In this document: piece after piece, positions 1 through 9,172 of the stretch
Layout: each line of letters starts with the position of its first letter
How positions within the stretch are numbered: the stretch's first letter is position 1
From: an uncultured Bacilli bacterium
Lineage (GTDB): Bacteria; Bacillota_I; Bacilli_A; RF39; UBA660
Length of the DNA: 64,000 bases
Reading direction: 5' to 3'
NCBI GenBank assembly: GCA_934095845.1
Contig: CAKOKS010000003.1
Location: 12,399-76,398 of the forward strand
Translations under genes and position numbers: made by a program
Notes under the pieces: model-generated
Told to the model about the DNA's origin: nothing
Databases searched by the model: none
Seen by the model: the letters and a program-made list of their open reading frames with translations, nothing else

Positions 1-3000
1 ATAAAAAATTATAAAATAAAAAGAAATATTGATTTATCTACAAAGAGTGGTTGCATTTCTAAAATAGATTTAGATGATACTTTAACTTTGTATGTTTCTG
101 AAAGAAGATTTATTTTAGTACTTCTACTTCTATTTTTTTTATGTAATTTAGTAGTTTTTACCTTTAATGGAACTATATCTACTTTATTTGGAACAAAAGC
201 ACCAGTTATAAAAAGTGAAAGTCATGAATGGAGTATGAATACTTTAGTAAGTGTTAATAAAGATGCAATCATGAAAAATGAGCTTTCATATTATGAATAT
301 TGTGTAACAAAAAGCAAAAATACTTTAAAATGTAATTGGAAAAGAACAGATACTAAAAATATTCAAGTAAGTGTTACTGGAAAATGGTATGTATATTTTA
401 GAGCCATAGATAAGAAAAATGTAAAAAGTAAAATAAGTAATAGGGAATATGTTCAAATAGATAATGAAGCTCCTATAATAAATGATGTTTCAGAACAACT
501 AACATTAAATTCTATCAAATTAATTGTTAAAGCAGTTGATAATCATAGTGGCATTGATAAATATTATTATAGTTTAGACGGTATTGATTTTATTGAATCA
601 AAAGAAGAATATGTTTTTGAAAATTTATCACCAAATACAGAATATGAAATTACTATAAAAGTGTTAGATAAACTTGGAAACACTGTTGTATATAAGAAAA
701 AAATTAAAACAACTTCAGAATCATCTGAAGAAAATACAACAACAACTAAAAAAACAACAAAGAAGACAAATAAAAAAACAACAACTAAAAAAACTAAAAC
801 AACAAGTTTTCCTTCGAAAATAGATACACCAACTATTGATTTATTAGATGTACCTAATGTTTTAGAATACAAATCTTCATACAACTTACCTAGTCATTAT
901 TCTTTTGGTAATAGTGATGGAACAGTAGAATGTCATTCTGGAAATCAAACTGTAACAAACACTAATGAATTATCCGTTGGTGAACATAATATAGTTTGTA
1001 CAGCAACAAATAAAGAAGGTATAAGTGTTTCAGTTTCAAAGATAGTATTCGTTAGAATAACTGAATCTAATGAAGAAAATTTGGATGGTTGGGTATGGTT
1101 AAATCTATATTATCCAGATGAATCAACAGACTGGGAATGGAAAAAGATAGATGAAAATGAAATAATGAGTGGTGACGATTTAAACTGGAATCCATATACA
1201 GGCCCAATATTAGTTAGAATAGAAGATATAGATAAAATATATATAAGATATAAACTTAATGGTAACGAGATTATAGAATCAAAGAGTGGATATTATGTAG
1301 ATATTACACCTGAAAAAACTTCTTTACAAAATGGAGAAGAAACTAATGTAACTATCAATTATAGTAAAAACGTTGATAAAATAGAGTATCGAATTAATAA
1401 TGGAAAGTGGATGGATTATCAAGATATATTCACTGTTAGTGCTAACACATTAATTACTGCTAAAATTACATATCATGAAAATGTTTATGACAGTGAAGGA
1501 AATATATTGATAACAAAAACTAAGACAAAACAAGTTGAAGCATATATACAAGCAACAAATGAAATAGTTGATGCAGGTAAACTAGACATAAAAATCTATC
1601 CATCATCAAAATATATTAATAATAGCCGAAAAGTAACTGTAACTATTGATTACGATGAAGATGCAACTTCAAAATACTATCAAATAGATAATGGAGGTTG
1701 GATTCCTTATACAGGACCATTTCAAGTAGCAAAAGAAAGTTATATTTATGCAACTGCTTCAGGTAAAAGAACAATTTATCAAAATGGTGAATTAAAAGAA
1801 TTCAATGTTACTGGAAATAAAAGTCTATTCTTAAGAGATAAATATTATGAAGTTTATATCACTTCTGGAAAAAGTCAATTAGATAGCACAGAAAAAACTT
1901 CTATTAATATTGATACAAGTTATCATGCTGATTCAGTAGAGTATTCCTTAAACGGCAGTGATTTTCAAAAATATATTGGTGACTTTAATGTTTCTGCTAA
2001 TACTTTAATTACTGCTCGAGCAACATTTACATTAGATAATGGAGAAAAATTAATCGTTTATTCTAAAAAATATATTTATGAAGATAAATCATCACTTAGA
2101 GTAAGAATTAGACCTTCTAGATATTCTGTTGGTGGAAATGAAAAAACTACAATAAATATTACTACTAATTATAAAGCAGATACTATTGAATATAGTTTAG
2201 ACAATGGTAAAACATATAATAAGTACACAAAATCATTTACAGTAGAACCAAGTACATTTATTATTGCAAGATCAACTAAAAAGAATACTGATGGTTCAAT
2301 ACAAACAACATATGATACAAGATACATTGAACGTGATAATGTTGGATTAGAAATAATTCCATCAGCTGAAAGAGCATTACCAAATACAAGTGTAACGGCA
2401 AAAATAATTACTTATTATGCGGTAGATAAAATAGAATATAGCTTAGATGGAACAAATTATTATGAATATAAAGGTTCAATTTTAATACCAGCAGGTCAAA
2501 CTATTTATGCTAAAGCTACATATGGAGATAAAGTAACTTATACAAGTACATTTATTGGTGTTATAAAACCATCTGATAGTTTAGAAGGACCTAAAATAAC
2601 TGGAAATCCTTCTACAACAATTACTTCCAAAACATTAATAACAATAACTCCAAAGGAAGAAGCAGATAAAATATATTATTCAATCGATTTTGGACAATGG
2701 AAAGAATATACAGATGAATTTTATGTTAATAAAAATGTAGTTATTCAAGCATATTATGTAAGAAAAAGTGATGGTAAAACATCTAAAACATCTTATTATT
2801 ACGTTCAAAATATACATAATGGAGCTACACCTTATGTAAGAATAGATGCATCTCCAAGTGAATATTTATATAGTGATCAAGACGAAGTAACAGTACATAT
2901 ATCAGCTACAGATTATGATACTTTAAAATATAGTTTAGATGGTAAAATTTATGAAGATTATATTGATCCAATAAAAATTCAAACTAGTACAACAATATAT

Positions 3001-6000
3001 GCTAAAGCTACAAATAAATATGGTGCAACAATTGAAAAATTAAGAATAAGAACCAAAACACCTAGTAAAAAGATAGATAATTTACTAGTTTCAATAATGG
3101 CAAATCCAAATGAAAATAATTTAAAAGGAATTATAAATAAAACAAATATAAAATTGCTATATGGCAAAGATGTTGAAAAAGCATATTATAAAATTGGTGA
3201 ATCAGGAGAATGGAAAGAGTATACTGGTGAATTTGAAATTACTAAAAATACAACAATATATGCCTATGTAACTTCAGCAACTGGAACTGGAGAAAATGCA
3301 AAACAAATCGATTTTTTAACAGATAGCATTCCAGAACCAATTATAAAACATACTCCAACTTCATTAGCAGAATCTGTTTCTGTTAGCATTGAGTATTCGC
3401 CTAATGCTTCCAAGAAAAAATACAAAATTGATAATGGTGAATGGCAAGATTATACTGGATCATTTACTGTAACGGAGAATTCAATTATAACAGCTTATAG
3501 TGAAGATGTTTTAGGAAATAATAGTCAAAGTACTCATGAAATAGATAATATAACGAACTTTCCAAGATTTACTATAATTGATATGGGGGATTACTATTTA
3601 ATAAGATTAAATTATCCTACAGAATCTTTAGAAAGTGAAAGAGAATATAAGTGGAAAGAAAATGGAACTTGGCGACAATATGATAAACATGGAATACTTT
3701 TAATAAAACATGATCGAGCAAGTGATATAGTTACTCCAAATGGAGTTAAAATAAAAGACGATCAAGGAAATGAAGTATTGGTAACTGATCATTATTATAT
3801 TTTAGACAGTGACATTTTAAATATAAAAGAAGATTTATTTATGAGATGGGGAACTAAAAAAATAGATGCTCCTAAAATTATTAGTAGTAATGAAGAAATT
3901 ACTAAAGAATTAGAATCTACAATAGTTTATAATAAAAGATTAGTTAAAAAATATTATCGTATAATTGATGAAAATAATAATGATACAGGTTGGTTAGAAT
4001 ACAATAAAAATATCAAAATAACTTCTAACTGTGTTATTTATGCCAAGGGTGAAGATAAATATGGTCAAGCTAGTAACATTGCTTCTCTTGAAATAACAAA
4101 CATTGATTCAGAAGAACCAATAATAAATGTTAAGGGAGATTTAACTAGTAGAAAAAGAATCGTTAATTTATTTATTTCTGCAATCGATGATCAAAAAATT
4201 GATACAGTAAGGTATGCCGAGGGTAAACAAGATATAAAATATTTTGAAAAAACCGGTATAAATATAAATAACAATAGTAATTTAAAAATAACTAAAAATG
4301 GTATATATACAATATATGCTTTAGACAGTGTTGGAAATGAAACAATAAAAGAAGTTGAAGTAACTAACATTGTTGATAAAGTTACTATTGAAATTGATGT
4401 TTTAACTAAAGATTTATCTGATTCAGTAAAAGTTAACATTGATTATGGTGAATCCCCAATAAGAAAGTATAAAATAGGAAATTCAAATACTTTAGAATAT
4501 AATGGTACAATTACTTTAAATTCTCAAGATGTTAAAAAGTACATGAATGATGATTATTCAATAACAATTTATGCTTATGGAAAAGATTATGACGATTCAG
4601 ATATTCAAGCAGAAGAAACTATTTACAATTTAGATTTAAAAATACCTGAAGAACCAAAAATAGTATCTAATGGAGGATATCCTATCTTAGATAATAACGG
4701 ATTATCTTTAAGTTATGTTCATCAACTAAAATTTGATAATAGATTCGATGATGTAGAAAATTACTATAGTATAGATGATGGACAAACATGGCAAGAATAT
4801 AAGAAACCATTTGAATTATTAACTGGAAAAATATTAACTAAATCTGTAAGAAAATCAAGTGGTTTAACCGTTACAAGTGAAATTCTAGTTGAACTTCCAA
4901 ATGATGCAATTAAACAAAGTATGTTTGATGGTAATATTTTAAGCGGAGATGTTATTGAAAAAAATACATATCAATTATTTAAAGTTTCTAAACTTGCTTA
5001 CGGATTAAAAACAAGAATATTTAATGGAAATATCGTATCTGATAATGCCTATATTGAAATATATGATAAGAATGATACTTTATTAGAAAAAGATAACTTA
5101 ATTGCTAAAGTAAATGAGTTTACAATTCCTGAAGAAGCAAGCTATGTTAAAATAGTAGCAGGTGATAAAGATTTAGAAGTAAATGAAATAAAAATAGAAA
5201 TTGCAAATGAATCAAAATCATATCCGATTATAATGGTAAATGACTCAAATTGGACTGATAATAAAACTGTTTCAATAAAATATTTTGGTAACTATAAAAA
5301 TGAATACAGTTTAGATGATGGAAATACATGGATTACTTATGAAAAGCCATTTGAAATTGATAAAAAAGTAACAATTATTGCAAGGTCAATTAGTGATGAT
5401 GTTCAAGTAACCAGCAGTGTTTTAAAAATTAATAAAGTAAAAGAAGATGCAACTTTAACTCTAACAAATGAAAGTGTTGAAACTGGATATTCAGTAAAAA
5501 ATGCAATTGTTGGTTATAGTTATAATGGAGATGCAGAATTAGAAGTTATATCTGATGATGAAAAAATTGCAACTGCTCAAATAGAAGGAAATAGAATCAA
5601 TATTATTCCTGGTAAAATAATAGGTGAAACAACAATTAAAGTTAAGGCTTGTGGCGGAACAAAATATAAAGATATTATAAAAACAATAAAGGTAGTAAAT
5701 AAAATCTATCCAGTTCTTGAAATTGAAAACTATACTACTTCAGGAAAAACAATAAAGATAAAATATAAATACGTTGGGGATGGAAAAGTTACTTCAATAA
5801 CTACAAGTAATGAAGCAATAGCTAGCTTATCTTATGATTTAGGAGAAGAAACAATTGAAATGACTGCTAATTCAATTGGAAGTGTACAACTAACAATAAA
5901 GGCTGAAAGTGGGGTTAATTACTCAAGTGCAGAATTAATAAAAACTGTTAACTTTGGATCAGTAATTGATTCAAATAGTACAGCTTTCCAATCAGCATTA

Positions 6001-6684
6001 GAAACTTGGGGTACAATAGGAACTGCTACAGATGCAAATTGGTATGGCTCAATGACTGATGGTTATAATTCTAATGGAGTATATACAATAATTGAAACTG
6101 TTAATACAAATAACTTCACTGGATATTATTTTAGAGAAAAAGACGAAAATGGTAATTATGTTACTCCTAAATATAAAGATATTGCTTTAGAGTTTGAAAT
6201 GACTAGTACCGATAGTGATGATGATGCTATGGGAGTAATGATAAGATTTAATCCATCAACTACTAAAAATTATTGGTCAGGATATATGTTGTTATTAGAT
6301 AAACATGATAATCCTGATGGAATTGGAAATGGTGCTTACAATGGATTATGGAGAGCAAATAACAAGCAATTCTCATATAATGGATTAACTTCAAGTTCAA
6401 AATTAACAGTAAATTCAAGAGTTGTATGGTCTAGAAATAATTGGCAAAAATACCGTGTTCAAGTAAGTGATAATAAATTAACTGTTTGGAGATGGGAATT
6501 AAATTCTGCAGGAAGTTATCCTATGGATAATGCTCACAAAATATTTGAATACACAGATAAATCTTCTAGTAAAATAAAAGAAGGGTCTTATGGATTCTGG
6601 TGTTATTCACAAGCTTATGCACAATTTAGAAATTTTACAGCTATGACTACTTCTACAGATGAAATGGAAATTACTTTAGAATAA
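1..6684 (+). CDS. Giant membrane-anchored repeat surface protein (5' partial)
   Basis: The frame is open from base 1 with no stop, and the first possible start (TTG at 88) has no good ribosome binding site, so the gene very probably begins upstream of the window. About 2,227 residues are visible: a short cytoplasmic stretch, one transmembrane helix (bases ~109-160), a Lys/Thr-rich linker (~736-815), then a long extracellular region. At least eleven modules carry a motif of the type YSLDNGxxWxxYtGpF (near bases 1378, 1669, 1936, 2185, 2428, 2668, 2920, 3178, 3412, 4756, 5299), resembling the Fn3-like/chitobiase C-terminal (CHB_HEX_C) repeat. The C-terminal ~235 residues (from ~5970) look like a laminin-G/concanavalin-A-like beta-sandwich. 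No catalytic domain or sortase signal is visible. Likely role (inferred): adhesin or glycan-binding stalk. The next gene follows 12 bases later and is probably co-transcribed. Confidence 0.8.
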   Translation: MKNYKIKRNIDLSTKSGCISKIDLDDTLTLYVSERRFILVLLLLFFLCNLVVFTFNGTISTLFGTKAPVIKSESHEWSMNTLVSVNKDAIMKNELSYYEYCVTKSKNTLKCNWKRTDTKNIQVSVTGKWYVYFRAIDKKNVKSKISNREYVQIDNEAPIINDVSEQLTLNSIKLIVKAVDNHSGIDKYYYSLDGIDFIESKEEYVFENLSPNTEYEITIKVLDKLGNTVVYKKKIKTTSESSEENTTTTKKTTKKTNKKTTTKKTKTTSFPSKIDTPTIDLLDVPNVLEYKSSYNLPSHYSFGNSDGTVECHSGNQTVTNTNELSVGEHNIVCTATNKEGISVSVSKIVFVRITESNEENLDGWVWLNLYYPDESTDWEWKKIDENEIMSGDDLNWNPYTGPILVRIEDIDKIYIRYKLNGNEIIESKSGYYVDITPEKTSLQNGEETNVTINYSKNVDKIEYRINNGKWMDYQDIFTVSANTLITAKITYHENVYDSEGNILITKTKTKQVEAYIQATNEIVDAGKLDIKIYPSSKYINNSRKVTVTIDYDEDATSKYYQIDNGGWIPYTGPFQVAKESYIYATASGKRTIYQNGELKEFNVTGNKSLFLRDKYYEVYITSGKSQLDSTEKTSINIDTSYHADSVEYSLNGSDFQKYIGDFNVSANTLITARATFTLDNGEKLIVYSKKYIYEDKSSLRVRIRPSRYSVGGNEKTTINITTNYKADTIEYSLDNGKTYNKYTKSFTVEPSTFIIARSTKKNTDGSIQTTYDTRYIERDNVGLEIIPSAERALPNTSVTAKIITYYAVDKIEYSLDGTNYYEYKGSILIPAGQTIYAKATYGDKVTYTSTFIGVIKPSDSLEGPKITGNPSTTITSKTLITITPKEEADKIYYSIDFGQWKEYTDEFYVNKNVVIQAYYVRKSDGKTSKTSYYYVQNIHNGATPYVRIDASPSEYLYSDQDEVTVHISATDYDTLKYSLDGKIYEDYIDPIKIQTSTTIYAKATNKYGATIEKLRIRTKTPSKKIDNLLVSIMANPNENNLKGIINKTNIKLLYGKDVEKAYYKIGESGEWKEYTGEFEITKNTTIYAYVTSATGTGENAKQIDFLTDSIPEPIIKHTPTSLAESVSVSIEYSPNASKKKYKIDNGEWQDYTGSFTVTENSIITAYSEDVLGNNSQSTHEIDNITNFPRFTIIDMGDYYLIRLNYPTESLESEREYKWKENGTWRQYDKHGILLIKHDRASDIVTPNGVKIKDDQGNEVLVTDHYYILDSDILNIKEDLFMRWGTKKIDAPKIISSNEEITKELESTIVYNKRLVKKYYRIIDENNNDTGWLEYNKNIKITSNCVIYAKGEDKYGQASNIASLEITNIDSEEPIINVKGDLTSRKRIVNLFISAIDDQKIDTVRYAEGKQDIKYFEKTGININNNSNLKITKNGIYTIYALDSVGNETIKEVEVTNIVDKVTIEIDVLTKDLSDSVKVNIDYGESPIRKYKIGNSNTLEYNGTITLNSQDVKKYMNDDYSITIYAYGKDYDDSDIQAEETIYNLDLKIPEEPKIVSNGGYPILDNNGLSLSYVHQLKFDNRFDDVENYYSIDDGQTWQEYKKPFELLTGKILTKSVRKSSGLTVTSEILVELPNDAIKQSMFDGNILSGDVIEKNTYQLFKVSKLAYGLKTRIFNGNIVSDNAYIEIYDKNDTLLEKDNLIAKVNEFTIPEEASYVKIVAGDKDLEVNEIKIEIANESKSYPIIMVNDSNWTDNKTVSIKYFGNYKNEYSLDDGNTWITYEKPFEIDKKVTIIARSISDDVQVTSSVLKINKVKEDATLTLTNESVETGYSVKNAIVGYSYNGDAELEVISDDEKIATAQIEGNRINIIPGKIIGETTIKVKACGGTKYKDIIKTIKVVNKIYPVLEIENYTTSGKTIKIKYKYVGDGKVTSITTSNEAIASLSYDLGEETIEMTANSIGSVQLTIKAESGVNYSSAELIKTVNFGSVIDSNSTAFQSALETWGTIGTATDANWYGSMTDGYNSNGVYTIIETVNTNNFTGYYFREKDENGNYVTPKYKDIALEFEMTSTDSDDDAMGVMIRFNPSTTKNYWSGYMLLLDKHDNPDGIGNGAYNGLWRANNKQFSYNGLTSSSKLTVNSRVVWSRNNWQKYRVQVSDNKLTVWRWELNSAGSYPMDNAHKIFEYTDKSSSKIKEGSYGFWCYSQAYAQFRNFTAMTTSTDEMEITLE

Positions 6685-6696
6685 GGAGATGAAAAT

Positions 6697-7071
6697 ATGG
6701 ATAAAAAGTTAAAAAAGAGAATTATAATTTTAAGTGTATTATTATTGATAATAATATTTTCACTTATTCTTTCAATATCATTTAGTAGTAAAAATAATTA
6801 TAAATCCATTGCCTTAAATAAAGTAAATATTGTTAATGTCAATATTGATGAAGCTGATGGTATATATACATATTCTTCAACTATAATTGCTAAAGAAGAT
6901 ATAACTTTAAATAGATTAAACATTATATTTAAAGACGAAGATGGAAATACAATCGAAAGTCTATTTGGATATATTAACAAATCTTTAAAAGAAAATGAGG
7001 AGTATAAAGTAGTTTCTTCTACTGATATTGACTTAACAAATGTTAAAGATATTGAATATACTTTGAATTAA
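6697..7071 (+). CDS. Small membrane-anchored extracellular protein
   Basis: 124 residues: Lys/Arg-rich N-terminus, one hydrophobic helix (residues ~8-29), then a ~90-residue exported domain rich in beta-type residues. The C-terminal part, with an alternating hydrophobic pattern and a Glu/Asp-rich turn, resembles FxLYD-type beta-sandwich domains, but the match is weak. The start ATG has an AAGGAG ribosome binding site and lies 12 bases after the giant surface protein, so the two are probably one transcript ending at the hairpin that follows. A small accessory or assembly partner of the surface protein is a guess; no function can be assigned from sequence alone. Confidence 0.7.
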   Translation: MDKKLKKRIIILSVLLLIIIFSLILSISFSSKNNYKSIALNKVNIVNVNIDEADGIYTYSSTIIAKEDITLNRLNIIFKDEDGNTIESLFGYINKSLKENEEYKVVSSTDIDLTNVKDIEYTLN

Positions 7072-7095
7072 TGAACCAATTTGGTTCATTTTTTC
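7071..7095 (+). terminator. Rho-independent terminator
   Basis: Inverted repeat ATGAACCAA / TTGGTTCAT (7071-7079 and 7081-7089) followed by a T run. It directly overlaps the stop codon of the preceding gene and closes the surface-protein operon. Confidence 0.8.
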
Positions 7096-7124
7096 TTGAC
7101 TAATAATAATCATTTTGTTATTAT
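7096..7124 (+). promoter_or_regulatory. Sigma-A promoter of the permease-Fur operon
   Basis: TTGACT (7096-7101), 17-base spacer, TATTAT (7119-7124). A 7-bp inverted repeat ATAATAA / TTATTAT with an 8-base centre spans the spacer and -10 box, a plausible second regulator contact site. Confidence 0.75.
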
Positions 7125-7149
7125 CTAAATGCAACTTATTTGCATTTAG
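7125..7149 (+). promoter_or_regulatory. Palindromic operator, probably for the downstream Fur-family regulator
   Basis: Perfect 10-bp inverted repeat CTAAATGCAA / TTGCATTTAG around a 5-base centre (CTTAT). It starts at the base after the -10 box and runs into the AGGAGG ribosome binding site (7148-7153), so a bound repressor would cover the transcription start. Autoregulation by the Fur-family protein encoded at 7989 is the natural reading; the metal sensed cannot be told from the site. Confidence 0.65.
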
Positions 7150-7158
7150 GAGGCTTTT

Positions 7159-7989
7159 ATGTTAGATGTTTTAAAGGATACAATTTTAGATACAATTAAA
7201 TTAATACCATTTCTATTTGTAGCGTTTTTAATTATTGAGTTTATTGAACACAAATTAAATAATAAACAAGAAAATATCGTTGCTGCATCAGGTAAATTCG
7301 GACCCATTATTGGTTCACTTCTTGGAGCAGTACCACAATGTGGATTTTCTGTTCTTGCAACTAATCTTTATATTACAAGAATAATTTCATTAGGAACTTT
7401 AATAAGTATATACTTATCCACTAGTGATGAACTTATTCCAATAATGATTTCTCATAATGCACCAATTCATAAAATATTGAGTATTGTTCTTATTAAAGTA
7501 ATCATTGGTATGATTTTTGGAATATTAATTGATTTATTTATTAAAAAAGAAAAGAAAAGTAATTTTGTTTTATGTGAAGATGAAGAATGTGATTGTGAGC
7601 ACTCAATAATAAAATCAGTAATTATTCATACATTAAAAATATCATTTTTTATATTCTTAATTACATTTGCAATTAATGCATTATTTGAATATGTAAATCT
7701 AGATTTTATATCTGCTTATTTAAAAGGTAATAAAATATTAACACCATTCATTTCTTCATTAGTAGGATTAATTCCCAACTGTGCTTCATCTGTTATGATA
7801 AGTGAACTTTATTTAAATAATTTAATTACTTTAGGCACAACCCTTTCTGGACTTTTAACTGGAAGCGGAGTAGCAATAATGGTACTTATACATAAAAATA
7901 AAAATATGAAAGAAAATTTATTTATTCTAAGTTTAATTTACTTTATCGGTGTTGCTTGTGGAATAATATTTAATTTATTAGGTGTATAA
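7159..7989 (+). CDS. Putative heavy-metal permease (ArsP_2/DUF2899-like)
   Basis: 276 residues, about eight to ten hydrophobic helices arranged as two homologous halves. Each half carries a proline-cysteine membrane motif: GAVPQCGFSV near residue 55 and GLIPNCASSV near residue 208. The halves are joined by a cytoplasmic loop with an acidic Cys-rich segment (CEDEECDCEH, residues ~133-142) that looks like a metal-binding patch. This architecture fits the predicted 10-TM heavy-metal exporter family sometimes annotated as putative manganese transporter. Its stop codon shares one base with the start of a Fur-family regulator (TAATG), so the two are translationally coupled, supporting a metal-responsive transport unit. 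The substrate is unknown; import is not excluded. Confidence 0.75.
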   Translation: MLDVLKDTILDTIKLIPFLFVAFLIIEFIEHKLNNKQENIVAASGKFGPIIGSLLGAVPQCGFSVLATNLYITRIISLGTLISIYLSTSDELIPIMISHNAPIHKILSIVLIKVIIGMIFGILIDLFIKKEKKSNFVLCEDEECDCEHSIIKSVIIHTLKISFFIFLITFAINALFEYVNLDFISAYLKGNKILTPFISSLVGLIPNCASSVMISELYLNNLITLGTTLSGLLTGSGVAIMVLIHKNKNMKENLFILSLIYFIGVACGIIFNLLGV

Positions 7990-8357
7990 TGGAACAAATA
8001 TTAAAAGATCATAATTTAAAAGTTACTAAAAATAGATTATTAATTTTAGAATATATAAAAAAGAAAAAATATGTAACTTTAAATGAATTATTAGAATTAA
8101 ACATTGATAAATCAACTATATATAGAATTATAGATGTATTTGTTAACAATAATATAATTGATATAATAAATTTTGAAAACGAAAAAAAATATACTTTATC
8201 TCAAAAACATTTTCATATTTTAAAATGTATTGTTTGTCATAATCAAACTGAAATAGATATGTGTCCTTTTGATAAAAGTAATTATAAAGATTTTATAATA
8301 ACTAAACATTCGGTTATTATTGAAGGAATATGTAAAAAGTGCCAACAAAAAAACTGA
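7989..8357 (+). CDS. Fur-family metalloregulator
   Basis: 122 residues with Fur architecture: an N-terminal winged helix (residues ~1-75, with the family pattern LKVTKNRLLILEYI and the recognition helix around DKSTIYRIID), then a dimerisation domain with HFHILKCIVC (~72-81) and a C-terminal CKKC pair. The two CxxC pairs are the usual structural zinc site; the HFH motif and the Cys/Asp downstream (DMCPFD) are candidate sensory ligands. It could act as Fur, Zur, Mur or PerR type; residues alone do not decide. Coupled to the permease gene and very likely the regulator of the palindromic operator at 7125-7149. The protein is shorter than typical Fur (~140-150) but intact. Confidence 0.85.
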   Translation: MEQILKDHNLKVTKNRLLILEYIKKKKYVTLNELLELNIDKSTIYRIIDVFVNNNIIDIINFENEKKYTLSQKHFHILKCIVCHNQTEIDMCPFDKSNYKDFIITKHSVIIEGICKKCQQKN

Positions 8358-8373
8358 TATTTAATCAGTTTTT
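8349..8373. terminator. Bidirectional terminator
   Basis: Ten-bp stem AAAAACTGAT / ATCAGTTTTT with a 5-base loop, with A and T runs on both sides. It includes the stop codons of the convergent Fur-family and deoD genes and serves both. Confidence 0.85.
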
Positions 8374-9083
8374 ATTATGCTTTCTAAAGCTAGTATAATC
8401 ATATTATCTAAATGTTTTTCTCTCATTTCTGGAGAAACAATTGTTGGGTCAAATTTTGAATCAACTATCGTAATAAGCATACTTGCTTGCTTTTCACATA
8501 TTCTTGCAATATGAAATATTCCAAAACCTTCCATCTCAGTTGAAAGTAATTCATCTTTTATCGGACAAGTGTTAATAATATGATCTATTGGAGTATATAC
8601 ATCAAAAACATCACTTGTTAAAGTTGGACCAACATGAATATCTATATTTAATTCATCAGCAGTTTTCTTAATTACATCATTCATTTCTTTATTTGATTCA
8701 ATGAATTTATCAGTATATCCTCCCCATTGATAAGCAATTGAAGATTCTGAATAAGCCCCAGTTGATAAAACGGTATCTAAAATATGAACATCACTTTTAT
8801 CAGCACCAGCAGAACCAATTCTAATAATTTTTTCAACATCATAAAACTTGTAAAGTTCATAAGCATATAAAGAAGCACTAGGGCATCCCATACCTGAACC
8901 AACAATACTTACCCGTTTTCCTTTATAATACCCTGTAAACGCATACATATTTCTTATTTTATTTACTAATCTTACATTAGTTAAAAATTTCTCAGCAATA
9001 TATTTTGCTCTAAGAGGATCTCCGGGAAATAAAACCAAAGGAGCTATATTTTCTTTTTCAGTCACTATGTGTACTGGTTCCAT
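8361..9083 (-). CDS. deoD: Purine nucleoside phosphorylase, DeoD type
   Basis: 240 residues, the usual length of the hexameric trimer-of-dimers PNP. It phosphorolyses purine (deoxy)ribonucleosides to free base and (deoxy)ribose-1-phosphate for salvage in the cytoplasm. Visible motifs are the phosphate-binding GDPLRAKYIA (residues ~21-30), GSGMGCPS (~62), RIGSAGA (~88) and the ribose-binding STEMEGFG (~181). The expected catalytic Asp region appears as TIVDSKFD (~206). The ATG has a GGTGATG ribosome binding site. It is the only minus-strand gene between 1 and 21900 and stands alone, convergent with the Fur-family gene. Confidence 0.93.
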   Translation of the reverse strand: MEPVHIVTEKENIAPLVLFPGDPLRAKYIAEKFLTNVRLVNKIRNMYAFTGYYKGKRVSIVGSGMGCPSASLYAYELYKFYDVEKIIRIGSAGADKSDVHILDTVLSTGAYSESSIAYQWGGYTDKFIESNKEMNDVIKKTADELNIDIHVGPTLTSDVFDVYTPIDHIINTCPIKDELLSTEMEGFGIFHIARICEKQASMLITIVDSKFDPTIVSPEMREKHLDNMIILALESIIKTD

Positions 9084-9172
9084 ATCATCACCATATTAAT
9101 ATTATCACATTTATGCTATAATTTAATTATAAAAACGATTATTTTACGTATACTAAAAACGAGGTGAACTTA

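Noticed and set aside
567..884. Minus-strand 105-codon frame rich in Val/Phe
   Set aside because: Complement of the Lys/Thr linker of the giant surface protein; no ribosome binding site.
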